The notes beneath the pieces were generated by a model. That model was not told where the DNA came from. It searched no databases and saw only the letters and a list, made by a program, of their open reading frames with translations. From Streptomyces zagrosensis (GTDB taxonomy: Bacteria; Actinomycetota; Actinomycetes; Streptomycetales; Streptomycetaceae), in the NCBI RefSeq assembly GCF_014203645.1, contig NZ_JACHJL010000011.1, forward strand, positions 124,001-188,000: a stretch of DNA of 64,000 nucleotides. Reading direction: 5' to 3'. Positions 1 to 7,778 of this stretch are shown here, one piece after another (positions within the stretch are counted from its first letter, which is position 1; the number at the start of each line of letters is the position of its first letter). A program made the position numbers and the translations under genes.

Positions 1-1
1 C

Positions 2-172
2 TTGGAAGAGTTGGCGATCGGAATGCACGGCATGGCGCACGTGGTGTGCTCGGAGCGGGCACGGAATCTCCTTCTCAACGTCATCGAACGTGGTACGCAA
101 CAGGCCCCCGACCCGGCACGGGACGCGTTGGCGCATCTGCGGGAGATCCTCTGGGACGACGAGCTGATCTAG
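2..172 (+). CDS. C-terminal end of an unidentified protein (partial)
   Basis: An open frame enters from the left edge and ends at a TAG after about 56 codons. The visible tail is acidic and helical-looking and ends in WDDELI. It contains HGMAHVVCSERARN and no motif I can assign. Codon use is normal for the window, so it is probably the end of a real gene on the plus strand. The 280 bp between its stop and the next gene show nothing recognisable. No function is proposed. Confidence 0.55.
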   Translation: MEELAIGMHGMAHVVCSERARNLLLNVIERGTQQAPDPARDALAHLREILWDDELI

Positions 173-452
173 CGGCGCCCCCTTAGGGTGACGTCGCTTC
201 CGGCTGGCCCCGATAGCGCATCGAGCCGACGATTCGCTGCCTCGCCGCTGCCTGACCGCCGCGTGATCGCCGGCCGATCGCCGCCTGGCCAAGTGCCGCG
301 AAATCGTCGGCGCAGAGCAGGTGTTGAGGGTAGCCAGCCCCGTCAAGGCCGTGTTGTGGCGCGGGTGCCCCGCGCACTGCGCTCTCGCTGCCGCCCCTCA
401 GTGGTCACCCTGAAACGCCCAGCGCCTGCCTGTCGGCCCCTCTTTCGCCGCA

Positions 453-1118
453 TCAACGAGTGCCGCGCCAACGCGCCGTCAACAGGTGTTGCGCGGGGGG
501 CGGTTCAGGCAGGCTGGCGTGCGGTGCAGCGGCGAGGCCACCCAGGGCGATCGCGATCAGGCGGCGCCGGGCAGCCCGCGCCTCCGTGGTGAGCGCAGCC
601 TCCCCCAGCTCCTCGATCTGTTCGACCAGGGGCGAGCGGCCCAGCTGCTCGATGAGGAGAATGATGTCGGTGGCCGTCGCGTCCCGACGGAGTCCGCCAC
701 ACGCGTGCGCGCGCTCCACGAGTGCCGCGAAATCCCGGTCCGCCGCCGACGCGAGGTCGGCCGTGGGCGGGGGCAGTGAGGTCAGCTTCCGCAGCGGGGC
801 GAGTGTGCCCTGGCCGTACTCGACGCTCTCGATCACCAGGTCCTGTAGCCCCTGCCAGGGGTCGGGGTGGTCGGCGGCCGTGCGCAAGGCCGCGTTCCAC
901 TGCTGGTTCGACAGCACCAGCAGTCGCTCGTACAGGGCGGTCTTGCTGTCGTAGCGGCGGTAGAGCGTGCCCATGCCGACGCCGGCGGCTTCGGCGATCG
1001 CGTTGACGGAGGCGCGCTCGCCGTCGCGGGCGAAGACCCGGCGGGCGGCCCGAAGGAGGGCTTCGTCGTTGCGGGCGACCTCGGCCTGCCGGGCCAGCTG
1101 CCGTTTGGAGACGTTCAT
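453..1118 (-). CDS. TetR/AcrR family transcriptional regulator
   Basis: A 221-residue one-component repressor of TetR type. The N-terminal DNA-binding domain (about residues 15-65) has the family pattern LLRAARRVFARDGERAS followed by the recognition region GVGMGTLYRRYDSKTAL. The remaining helical part is the ligand-binding and dimer domain, which does not reveal the ligand. The gene is divergent from the NmrA/SnoaL/AhpD-like operon starting 97 bp away. Two perfect palindromes lie in that gap, the usual arrangement for a TetR repressor controlling itself and the facing operon. That control is inference from position. The substrate is unknown but presumably a small electrophilic or redox-active molecule, given the target genes. 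Confidence 0.88.
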   Translation of the reverse strand: MNVSKRQLARQAEVARNDEALLRAARRVFARDGERASVNAIAEAAGVGMGTLYRRYDSKTALYERLLVLSNQQWNAALRTAADHPDPWQGLQDLVIESVEYGQGTLAPLRKLTSLPPPTADLASAADRDFAALVERAHACGGLRRDATATDIILLIEQLGRSPLVEQIEELGEAALTTEARAARRRLIAIALGGLAAAPHASLPEPPPAQHLLTARWRGTR

Positions 1119-1137
1119 GCTCGCCAGTCTAGACGTT

Positions 1138-1194
1138 GCGGAGCACTTTGCTCCGCGGTACTGTCATCGATGTGCGGAGCAAACCGCTCCGCAC
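1138..1194. promoter_or_regulatory. Two palindromic operators for the TetR regulator
   Basis: Two perfect inverted repeats share the core GCGGAGC. The first (1138-1156) is GCGGAGCA-CTT-TGCTCCGC. The second (1172-1194) is GTGCGGAGC-AAACC-GCTCCGCAC. Their centres are about 36 bp apart. They fill the intergenic region between the divergent tetR-like gene and the NmrA-family gene, so they are very likely the binding sites of that regulator, covering both promoters. The first site is closer to the regulator gene, the second to the operon. Confidence 0.82.
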
Positions 1195-1214
1195 TAAGGG
1201 GGAGTGAGAATTCC

Positions 1215-2057
1215 ATGGACTCGAACAAGACGGTGCTGGTCGCTGGAGCGACCGGACGCCAGGGCGGCGGCGCCACCCGGGCGCTGCTCGCCGACGGCTG
1301 GAACGTACGGGCCCTGGTACGCGACGTGGACGCGGCCCCCGCCCGCGCCCTGGCGCACGCCGGGGCGACCTTGGTGCGCGGCGATCTCGATGACGCAAAG
1401 TCACTTGCCCGGGCTGCCGCCGGCGCTCACGGCGTGTTCAGCGTCCAGCCGCTGGCCGCCACCGAGGAAGAACTGGCCATCGAGGTCAGCCGCGGCATCG
1501 CCATGGCGGACGCCGCTCGGGCCGCAGGGGTCGCGCACCTGGTCTTCAGCTCCGTCGAGGGCGCCGAAAGGGCCACCGGGATCGAGCACTTCGAATCCAA
1601 GGCCCGCATCGAGGAGCACCTCGCCGCCACCTTCCCGATGGCGACGATCCTGCGGCCGGTGTTCTTCATGGACAACCTGCTGTGGTACGCCGACGCCGCC
1701 GGCGAACGCGTCCTGGAGCTGCCGGTGATTCCCGGCCGCCCCATGCAGATGATCGCAGCCTCGGACATCGGCCGGATTGCTGCCGCGGTGTTCGCCAAGC
1801 CCGAGACATACCTCGGCGCCCGGCTGGCGATCGCCGGGGACGCGATCAGCTTCGAGCAGGTGGCGGCCACTTATCAACAGGTCACCGGTGTCCCCACGCG
1901 GCTGGTGGCCAAGCCGATCCAGGAACCGATGTACGAGTGGTTCGCCAAGGACGGCTACCGAGCCGACGTCCCTGCTCTGCGCGCCGACTTCCCCTGGCTT
2001 CAGCGCTTCGACGCCTTTCTACGTGACGCCCTCGCCCCAGCTCATGCCCGCACCTGA
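1215..2057 (+). CDS. NmrA-family NAD(P)-binding protein
   Basis: A 280-residue Rossmann-fold protein of the NmrA/atypical short-chain dehydrogenase group. The dinucleotide-binding glycine motif VLVAGATGRQGGG lies at residues 7-19, and HLVFSSVEGAER around residue 115 matches the family's serine-containing strand. Such proteins bind NAD(P) and act as quinone or aldehyde reductases or as redox sensors; the sequence does not decide between these. The ATG at 1215 is preceded by a GGGGGAG ribosome site and follows the TetR palindromes, which fixes the start. It is the first gene of a three-gene operon with a SnoaL-like protein 34 bp downstream and an AhpD-like protein. Confidence 0.88.
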   Translation: MDSNKTVLVAGATGRQGGGATRALLADGWNVRALVRDVDAAPARALAHAGATLVRGDLDDAKSLARAAAGAHGVFSVQPLAATEEELAIEVSRGIAMADAARAAGVAHLVFSSVEGAERATGIEHFESKARIEEHLAATFPMATILRPVFFMDNLLWYADAAGERVLELPVIPGRPMQMIAASDIGRIAAAVFAKPETYLGARLAIAGDAISFEQVAATYQQVTGVPTRLVAKPIQEPMYEWFAKDGYRADVPALRADFPWLQRFDAFLRDALAPAHART

Positions 2058-2091
2058 CCCGCCACCTCAAAGACTGGAAAGCGAGATCGCC

Positions 2092-2493
2092 GTGCACACC
2101 GAATACGCTCCAGCCGCCGACGTCAGCGCCGTCGCGCAGGTCGTGGCCGCCGTCGAGAACACCCAGCGGGCCAAGGATGTCGAGGGCTTCCTGTCCCTAT
2201 TCCACCCCGATGCGCTGTGGACGACCGGACACGGCAAGGTCCTGGTCGGTCTCGACGCCATCGCCGTATTCACCCGCGACGTGCTGCCGAAGGCCGACTG
2301 GGACGGAGACGTCACCTACGAGGTCGTCCACACCAGCTTTCTGCGACCGGACGTGGCAGCCGTCAAGGTCAGGCAGATTTACCACGCACCCGACGGCGAT
2401 TCGGAGGGCGCCCCGCTGTACGTCATGACCAAGCAGGGCGACGGGACCTGGCTGCTGCACGCCTGCCAGAACACCCCGGTCCGAGCCGACTGA
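2092..2493 (+). CDS. SnoaL-like / SgcJ-EcaC family protein
   Basis: A 133-residue NTF2-fold protein. The segment AKDVEGFLSLFHPDALWTT followed by GLDAIAVFTRDVL is typical of the SgcJ/EcaC oxidoreductase and DUF4440-type SnoaL group, small cone-shaped proteins that bind or convert hydrophobic ligands. The GTG at 2092 is taken as start because GGAAAG lies about 10 bases upstream and family similarity begins just after it; a longer in-frame extension overlaps the NmrA gene and looks non-coding. It is the middle gene of the TetR-facing operon. Its substrate is unknown. Confidence 0.8.
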   Translation: MHTEYAPAADVSAVAQVVAAVENTQRAKDVEGFLSLFHPDALWTTGHGKVLVGLDAIAVFTRDVLPKADWDGDVTYEVVHTSFLRPDVAAVKVRQIYHAPDGDSEGAPLYVMTKQGDGTWLLHACQNTPVRAD

Positions 2494-2566
2494 GCCCCAC
2501 CACCGCGCTGTGTCATGGCGCGGCGACGACGGGAACCGCAGCAATCACCACGATGAGGAGTGCACT

Positions 2567-3046
2567 GTGTCCGCGCGCGTGAATCTCATGGGCGACAAGA
2601 TCGCCAGCAAGGCCATGAAGGGCATCAACACGGCGAGCATGGCCGTGATCAACAGCGGTCTGCTGCCCAAGACGACGATCGACCTCGTGCTGTTGCGCGT
2701 GAGCCAGGTCAACGGTTGTGGGTTCTGCACCGACATCCACGGCAAGGATTTGGCGCACGCCGGGCAGAGTGCCGCCCGGGTGAACCTGGTTGCGGTCTGG
2801 CGCGAGGCCACGGTCTTCACCGACGAGGAACGGGCGGCCCTTGAACTAGCCGAGCAGGGCACCCGGATCGCTGACGCTGCCGGTGGCGTGCCGGACGATG
2901 TGTGGGCGAACGCCGCCAAGCACTACAGCGAGGAACAGCTAGCCGCGCTGACCTGCCTGATCGCGCTGATCAACGCCAGCAACCGGCTCGGTGTCATCGC
3001 CGCTGTGCCAGGTGGCGACTACACGCCCGGCCAGTTCAGCGGATAG
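2567..3046 (+). CDS. Carboxymuconolactone decarboxylase family protein (AhpD-like)
   Basis: A 159-residue all-helical protein of the AhpD/CMD family. The redox motif CGFCTDIHGKDL (C-x2-C-x3-H) near residue 48 is the AhpD-type catalytic site, which favours a peroxidase or disulfide-reductase role over lactone decarboxylation. The GTG at 2567 has a GATGAGGAG ribosome site seven to nine bases upstream. It is the last gene of the operon headed by the NmrA gene. A strong hairpin 23 bp after the stop ends the unit. With the reductase-like and SnoaL-like neighbours it suggests a TetR-inducible detoxification operon for a redox-active compound (inference). Confidence 0.87.
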   Translation: MSARVNLMGDKIASKAMKGINTASMAVINSGLLPKTTIDLVLLRVSQVNGCGFCTDIHGKDLAHAGQSAARVNLVAVWREATVFTDEERAALELAEQGTRIADAAGGVPDDVWANAAKHYSEEQLAALTCLIALINASNRLGVIAAVPGGDYTPGQFSG

Positions 3047-3068
3047 ACGGTGCGGGGCCGACCGCCCC

Positions 3069-3106
3069 GCTGGGGGGCCTTAGTCGATCGACGGAGGCCC
3101 CCCAGC
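3069..3106 (+). terminator. Hairpin terminator after the AhpD-like gene
   Basis: A perfect 12-bp stem, GCTGGGGGGCCT paired with AGGCCCCCCAGC, encloses a 14-base loop and lies just downstream of the last gene of the operon. There is no T-run, as is common for GC-rich actinobacterial terminators. Confidence 0.8.
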
Positions 3107-3728
3107 ATGTGCTGCCTTGGCGCAATTGACGCAGCTGAGACGTGTCTTAGCCCGGAGAACCGGGGAAGCAGTGCCCCAGGCGGCGCGACGGGGCCCAGCA
3201 GCGCATGGGTCAACTGCGGTCCGGCCAGAGCCATTCATAGCGCTCCTGCCGCCTCACGCCGACGATCGGCACGATCGGAGCGGCCCGCCTTCGCGAGGTG
3301 TCGGCCGGGAGGCCGCAGGATGTGGTTTCGAGGACCAGCGGGTGTGGCCCGGGCACGAACGGGCACAGAGCCGCGGGTGGTTGGTCTGGACCTGAGTCGG
3401 TACGATTCGGGCGTGCCGCCCCGCTATTCGGGCACCACAACCGGCGGCAGCGACTCGCGGTGAGCCTCTCACCTGGGCTTATTGATGACGCCATGCCACA
3501 TTTTCGGGCAGCTGAAGAACATCAACGGGCATGCCCCGCGGCGGGTTTGGCGGCTCGTAGCAATTGCCGAGTGGACATGCACGAGCTCTGTGCAAGAATT
3601 ACCGGCGTACATCCGCAAGCGGACATGTACGAAAATGCAAAACCCCTGTGCTTACCCGCAGCCCAGGACGTGGCAATACTTTCCCGGACGGTTGATCTGT
3701 TCCATCGGCTCCCAGGTGAAGGGTTGTT
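3107..3728. other. Gene-poor interval before the methyltransferase
   Basis: About 620 bp without a convincing gene on either strand. Open frames exist but lack codon bias, ribosome sites and recognisable motifs. From about 3480 onward the sequence is visibly richer in A and T than the rest of the window, and this continues into the following methyltransferase and glycosyltransferase genes. It may be the edge of an acquired segment or decayed coding DNA; I cannot identify a parent gene. Confidence 0.5.
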
Positions 3729-4481
3729 ATGTACGACATGAACCGCAGGTTCTCCACTGCCCATGTTCGCCATTCTCCCGTCATTTCGTCGGCCTGTGAC
3801 CCATCGGAACGGACCATGAAGGGCATCTTCGGCGATCTCTATGACAGCGATGCCTGGCAGCTCTTTCCAGGGGGCGGCGACAAGAACGGGAACCTATCGC
3901 GTTCGGGTAGCGGATCGAATCTCGTGCAGACCGCGGCTCTCCGCCGGGAGCTTCCTGGCCTGCTCTCGCAGCTCAGTGTGCGCAGCCTCCTTGACATACC
4001 GTGCGGGGACTTCTACTGGATGTCTCAAGTAGAACTCGGTGTGAACTCCTACCTCGGCGCCGATGTCGTCCCCGAGGTCATCGAACAAAATCAGCGGCGC
4101 TTTGCGCGGCCTGGCCGTGATTTCCGCGTGCTCGACATCACGCGGAGCCGGATTCCACAGGTCGATCTGATCTTCTCGCGAAACTGCCTGGTGCATTTCA
4201 GCAATGCCGATGTGTGGGCCGCGCTGGAGAACATCAAACGCAGCCGCTCCACCTACTTCGCGACGACCACCTTCACCAGTCGGGCTGGTAACGCCGCCGA
4301 CATCGAGACCGGCGGCTGGCGCTGCCTCAACCTGCGCCGCGCGCCATTCTCGCTTCCTTCCCCCCTGCATCTCATCGACGAGAACTGCACAGAGGTCTAT
4401 GTGTCCGGGGAAGGCGGAGCGGAGGTCGTGCACCGCTTCGCCGACAAATCGATCGGCGTATGGCGGACCGCCGACCTGTAG
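3729..4481 (+). CDS. Class I SAM-dependent methyltransferase
   Basis: A 250-residue protein with the SAM-binding motif I LLDIPCGDFYW, the acidic motif-II region YLGADVVPEVIEQNQRRF, and a motif IV/V stretch VDLIFSRNCLVHFSNADVW. It should transfer a methyl group from S-adenosylmethionine; the acceptor cannot be read. The ATG at 3729 has GAAGGG five bases upstream. A second ATG at 3816 (MKGIFGDLYD) is an alternative, and conservation is likelier to begin there. A GT4 glycosyltransferase begins about 56 bp downstream on the same strand, so the two probably form an operon that modifies a sugar-bearing product. Base composition is lower in GC than neighbouring genes. Confidence 0.82.
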   Translation: MYDMNRRFSTAHVRHSPVISSACDPSERTMKGIFGDLYDSDAWQLFPGGGDKNGNLSRSGSGSNLVQTAALRRELPGLLSQLSVRSLLDIPCGDFYWMSQVELGVNSYLGADVVPEVIEQNQRRFARPGRDFRVLDITRSRIPQVDLIFSRNCLVHFSNADVWAALENIKRSRSTYFATTTFTSRAGNAADIETGGWRCLNLRRAPFSLPSPLHLIDENCTEVYVSGEGGAEVVHRFADKSIGVWRTADL

Positions 4482-4537
4482 GCGCTCTCAGCCTCGGCAT
4501 GTCACGACACCACCCAAGAGACCCGGAGTGCGTGCAA

Positions 4538-5809
4538 GTGCCTTTATGTGATCCGCCAATGGCCGGAATTCTCGTAGTCAACGAGAGATATTTCCCGGAC
4601 GACGAGCTGGAGCCGGCGCAGGTCGGTGCCACCTCGTTCTCCCGCTCCGCATTGCGTTGCCTGTGGAACGCCGGACTCTCCGCCGGGGTAATCCTCTACA
4701 AGCGAGCTGAAGAACTAACAGAGCCCCAGATCGATCTCACCCACCGGTCGGGCTTCCGCTGCGCTACTCTTCGCTTCAATTTCGACATGGGCGCGGACAC
4801 GGTGAGCCGCGCTATCGCCGAAGCAGCGGCTCGCCTCTGTGCCGCATACGGCTTCAGCAGCCGGGCCATGCTCTACTACCAGACCGACGCCCTGTTGGTA
4901 TTTCATCCGCAAGAACTCGCGTGCTGCGTGACCCATCACGGGCCTTTCGTACACGACTTCGTTGAAACGTTCTCGGCGCGGGAAACCGCGCAGGCTTTCG
5001 GTGACGCGGCCAAGGCGCTGCACCTGTTCAAACACCAGGAGCTGGGCGTGAACAGTGTCCGGTCGAACGGGCGCATGTTTGTGCTCCAACACTCGCAACT
5101 GCAACGGGAGTACCTGATCAGCCGGGGCGTTGATGAGCGACGCATCCGCGCGATACGGCCGCCGATAGCGCCGCCCACAGTGTCGGAGCCGCTTCGCGAC
5201 GAACGGCTCAGATCGTTCGTCGAGGGGGCTGAGCTGCTCGTCTTCACCGCCGTCGCACGGCTCGACTACTTCAAGAACGTCGAACTCCTCGTCAGCGGCT
5301 GCGTCCAAGCGCGTAAACAAGGAGTCCCCTTGCGCATACTGGTCGTTGGGGACAGCGCTGAGGACGATGTCGCGCGGCAAGCGCTGCGTGCCCACGTGCC
5401 CGAGGAGCTCAGCGCGGAGTTCATGGCGGTCGGAAAGCTCACCAAGTCCCAGCTTTACGCCCTGTTTAGCCTGGCGCGGTCCAACGGGATCTTCGTCTGC
5501 CCCTCGCGGTACGAGACGTTGGGCATCACGCCACTTGAGGCCGCGCTCTCCGGCGTCTGCACCCTGATGACCGACTCCGAAAAGGTGGAAGCACGCAGGT
5601 TCTTTCCCGATGCTCACCGGTTCCTGCCCAGCGGTGACGGTCTGGCCGACGCGATCGGGCTCGCGTACGCCAGTCCTTCGGGCGTCGAGCAGCTCGGCAA
5701 AGAACTGCGGGAGGCCATCGCGACCGAGATCTCCGAGGAGAACTTCGAGCGGGACACGCTCAGCGCCTGGAGCTACTTCTCGCAATCCGCCCGGCAGTTG
5801 GACAGCTGA
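4538..5809 (+). CDS. GT4-type glycosyltransferase
   Basis: A 423-residue GT-B-fold retaining glycosyltransferase. The C-terminal half has the family 4 nucleotide-sugar site: VARLDYFKNVELLVSG, then LRILVVGDS, then FVCPSRYETLGITPLEAAL, an E-x7-E motif. It should move a sugar from an NDP-sugar to an unknown acceptor. The GTG at 4538 is chosen because GGAG lies nine bases upstream. GTG at 4532 and ATG at 4559 are alternatives, the latter starting MAGILVVNERYF. It follows the methyltransferase and converges on a GT1 glycosyltransferase whose stop is only 14 bp away. The early part is less GC-rich than the window average. Confidence 0.82.
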   Translation: MPLCDPPMAGILVVNERYFPDDELEPAQVGATSFSRSALRCLWNAGLSAGVILYKRAEELTEPQIDLTHRSGFRCATLRFNFDMGADTVSRAIAEAAARLCAAYGFSSRAMLYYQTDALLVFHPQELACCVTHHGPFVHDFVETFSARETAQAFGDAAKALHLFKHQELGVNSVRSNGRMFVLQHSQLQREYLISRGVDERRIRAIRPPIAPPTVSEPLRDERLRSFVEGAELLVFTAVARLDYFKNVELLVSGCVQARKQGVPLRILVVGDSAEDDVARQALRAHVPEELSAEFMAVGKLTKSQLYALFSLARSNGIFVCPSRYETLGITPLEAALSGVCTLMTDSEKVEARRFFPDAHRFLPSGDGLADAIGLAYASPSGVEQLGKELREAIATEISEENFERDTLSAWSYFSQSARQLDS

Positions 5810-5822
5810 CAACCCGCACGGT

Positions 5823-7049
5823 TCACGCGGACACAGACGGCCTATCTCGGCTGCACTCGTCTAGCAGCAGTTGCGCAGCCACCGGCGCCCCGTCATTGCG
5901 GATCGTGCCGGCCATGGCGGTCGCTCGGGCGAGGGTGTCGGGGGCCAAGGCCGTTCTCAGCGCGGCTGACAGGGACTCGGTGGTCGGAGCCGGGCCCTTG
6001 TGAGCCGCGCCGATGCCCAGGTCAGCCACCCGGCCAGCCCAATACGGCTGGTCCACCACCTGGGGCACCACCACCTGCGGCGCGCCGGCGCGGGCGGCGG
6101 CCGTCGTCGTACCCGCGCCACCGTGGTGTACGACGGCGGCCACCCGGCCGAACAACTCCTGCTGGTTGACCTCGCCGACAACGAAGCAGTCGTCCCGGTC
6201 GTCAATCAGGGCCAGATCGGCCCAGCCGCGGGAGACGAGTGCACGGCGGCCCTGCGCGCGGATCGCCTCAATGGCCACTCGGGCAGCGTCCTTCGGGGCG
6301 CGCATGCTGCCGAAACCCACGAACACCGGTGGCGTGCCGGCGGCTAAGAATGTCGTCAAGTCGGCGGAAAGCGGACGTTTGTCCGGCAGAATCCACGCGC
6401 CGGTCTGCACCACGTCGAGGCTCGTCGGCTCCTGCCAGGGGCCCAGGGTCGGGTCCGCCGCCAGCCACGGATGGTCGGTGTAGATGTGGTCGCGAACGTT
6501 GTCCACCGATGACAGGCCGATCGATGCCCGGTGGGCGTTAAGCGCCTCCCCGAACAGCGCGTTCCAACCCTGGGCGTCCAGGTCCCACAGCGCCCCGTTG
6601 TCGGTCACGTGCGGTGGGAACGGCCGAACGGGGTTCGGCACCGGCGGATGGTGCGGCGACGGCAAAGTGATCGGCTGATAGCTCACGTACGCATAGGGGA
6701 TGCCTAGCTTCTCGGTCACCGATGGCGCGGCAACCTGCATCACGCCCGTGGCCACCAGCGCGTCGCATTCCTCGGCCAGCGCGGTGATCTTGGCGAATTG
6801 CGCGGCAATCAACTCAACCGAACGCTGGGGCAGGTCCGCGGTCGGTGGCCTCTTTCCCTGCATCATCGGGCGTACCGGCTGACCGATCGGTATCAGCGGT
6901 ACGCCAACGCCGCCCAGCAACGCAGCGAACTCCTCGTCCGGCGGCGCGCACACGCGAACCTCCACGCCAAGTGCCCGCAATTGCATCGCGAGCCCCACCA
7001 TCGGCTCGACGTCCCCGCGCGATCCGTACGTTGACAACAACACCCGCAT
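5823..7049 (-). CDS. GT1 / MGT-family glycosyltransferase, copy A
   Basis: A 408-residue GT-B enzyme of the UDP-glucuronosyl/macrolide/glycopeptide glycosyltransferase group. The N-terminus MRVLLSTYGSRGDVEP is the classic acceptor-domain start. The donor site is VVHHGGAGTTTAAARAG near residue 300, followed by APQVVVPQVVDQPYWA. Enzymes of this kind glycosylate macrolides, glycopeptide aglycones, sterols or lipids. The start is the ATG at 7049, with GGAAGAAG upstream; a longer frame adds 20 Ser/Arg/Thr-rich residues encoded by simple repeats and is rejected. It is clearly paralogous to the gene at 10611-11870, sharing long identical runs in the donor site. Confidence 0.88.
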   Translation of the reverse strand: MRVLLSTYGSRGDVEPMVGLAMQLRALGVEVRVCAPPDEEFAALLGGVGVPLIPIGQPVRPMMQGKRPPTADLPQRSVELIAAQFAKITALAEECDALVATGVMQVAAPSVTEKLGIPYAYVSYQPITLPSPHHPPVPNPVRPFPPHVTDNGALWDLDAQGWNALFGEALNAHRASIGLSSVDNVRDHIYTDHPWLAADPTLGPWQEPTSLDVVQTGAWILPDKRPLSADLTTFLAAGTPPVFVGFGSMRAPKDAARVAIEAIRAQGRRALVSRGWADLALIDDRDDCFVVGEVNQQELFGRVAAVVHHGGAGTTTAAARAGAPQVVVPQVVDQPYWAGRVADLGIGAAHKGPAPTTESLSAALRTALAPDTLARATAMAGTIRNDGAPVAAQLLLDECSRDRPSVSA

Positions 7050-7065
7050 TTCGCAACTCTTCTTC

Positions 7066-7151
7066 CTGGAGGTTCTGGGAGTTCTGGAGGTTCTGGATTC
7101 GGTCGACAATTTCGTGGTGGCTTTGCCGGGTTACTGGGTTACTGGGTTACT
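7066..7151. repeat. Short tandem repeats upstream of GT1 copy A
   Basis: Two simple arrays lie immediately upstream of the minus-strand GT1 start. The first, near 7066-7098, consists of imperfect copies of GGTTCTGGA with a 9-10 bp period. The second is GGGTTACT repeated three times exactly (7128-7151) and followed by a degenerate copy. Replication slippage is the likely origin. The arrays sit in the leader or promoter region, so length change could affect expression (inference). Confidence 0.8.
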
Positions 7152-7778
7152 GGTGTTTACCAGCCGGGTTACCGGTATGGGGGTGGTTCATGCGCCCCTC
7201 CTGTGGAGTCGCATCCCACTAGCCGGCTCGGGCAGACTCCGCCAGTTCGAGCAGACCCCGCCGGCTCGGGCAGACCCCGCTGGCTCGGGCAGACCCGCCG
7301 GTTCAGGCGGGACTGGCCAGCTCGGGCAGGCCCCACGGGGCGAGCCCGACCCGAGGTCGGAACGCGGCCCCTTCTCTCGCCTGCCGATGCTGACGAAACG
7401 GGCGCCCCTTGCCGTACTGCGATGGCTGAAAAAGCACGCTCGGAGCCCGCCGCTCATCCGCGCGCAACGGTCCACGGCGCCCTCCGGGGCCGTAGACCGG
7501 CCTCGCTCACAGACGTGGAAGGCGTGCCTTGAGGGGCCACTGCCTCGTTCCGAGCACAGGTCAGGACATACGCGGTAGGAACTGTGCCGATTCAGTGCAG
7601 AAATCAGCCACAAAGATCGCGCCACACGCTCGTCCAGCGGCCAGGGGGCTACGAATGGGCCCACCCATGCCCATTGACCAGCGCCGATGGCCCGGGTTGC
7701 GGATGCGGAACACCCCTCGCCCAAGGGCCCGGGATCGGGTACGGTCGCGGCGCTGAGTGGAGCCCGAGGAGTGAATAG
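7152..7778. other. Intergenic region between GT1 copy A and acyl-CoA synthetase
   Basis: This is most of a roughly 730-bp divergent intergenic region. I see no gene with good codon bias. It holds the 18-19 bp repeat array annotated separately and must contain the divergent promoters. A minus-strand open frame across it reads as Pro/Glu/Ala-rich peptide generated by the repeats and is not accepted as a gene. Confidence 0.5.
7225..7332. repeat. 18-19 bp tandem repeat array
   Basis: About six imperfect copies of GGCTCGGGCAGACCCCGCT-like units run head to tail. The two central copies differ by only one or two bases, while the outer copies are more diverged. The array lies between divergent genes and is not part of any accepted coding region. 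Confidence 0.8.

Noticed and set aside
185..410. AGGGTGAC at 185 and GTCACCCT at 403 as a possible inverted repeat pair or element ends
   Set aside because: Only 8 bp, over 200 bp apart, with no transposase or target duplication between or beside them.
3298..3741. Plus-strand open frame of 147 codons in the gene-poor interval
   Set aside because: No ribosome site, poor codon bias, Arg/Ser/Gly-rich translation without motif; overlapping frames of similar length exist on the other strand.
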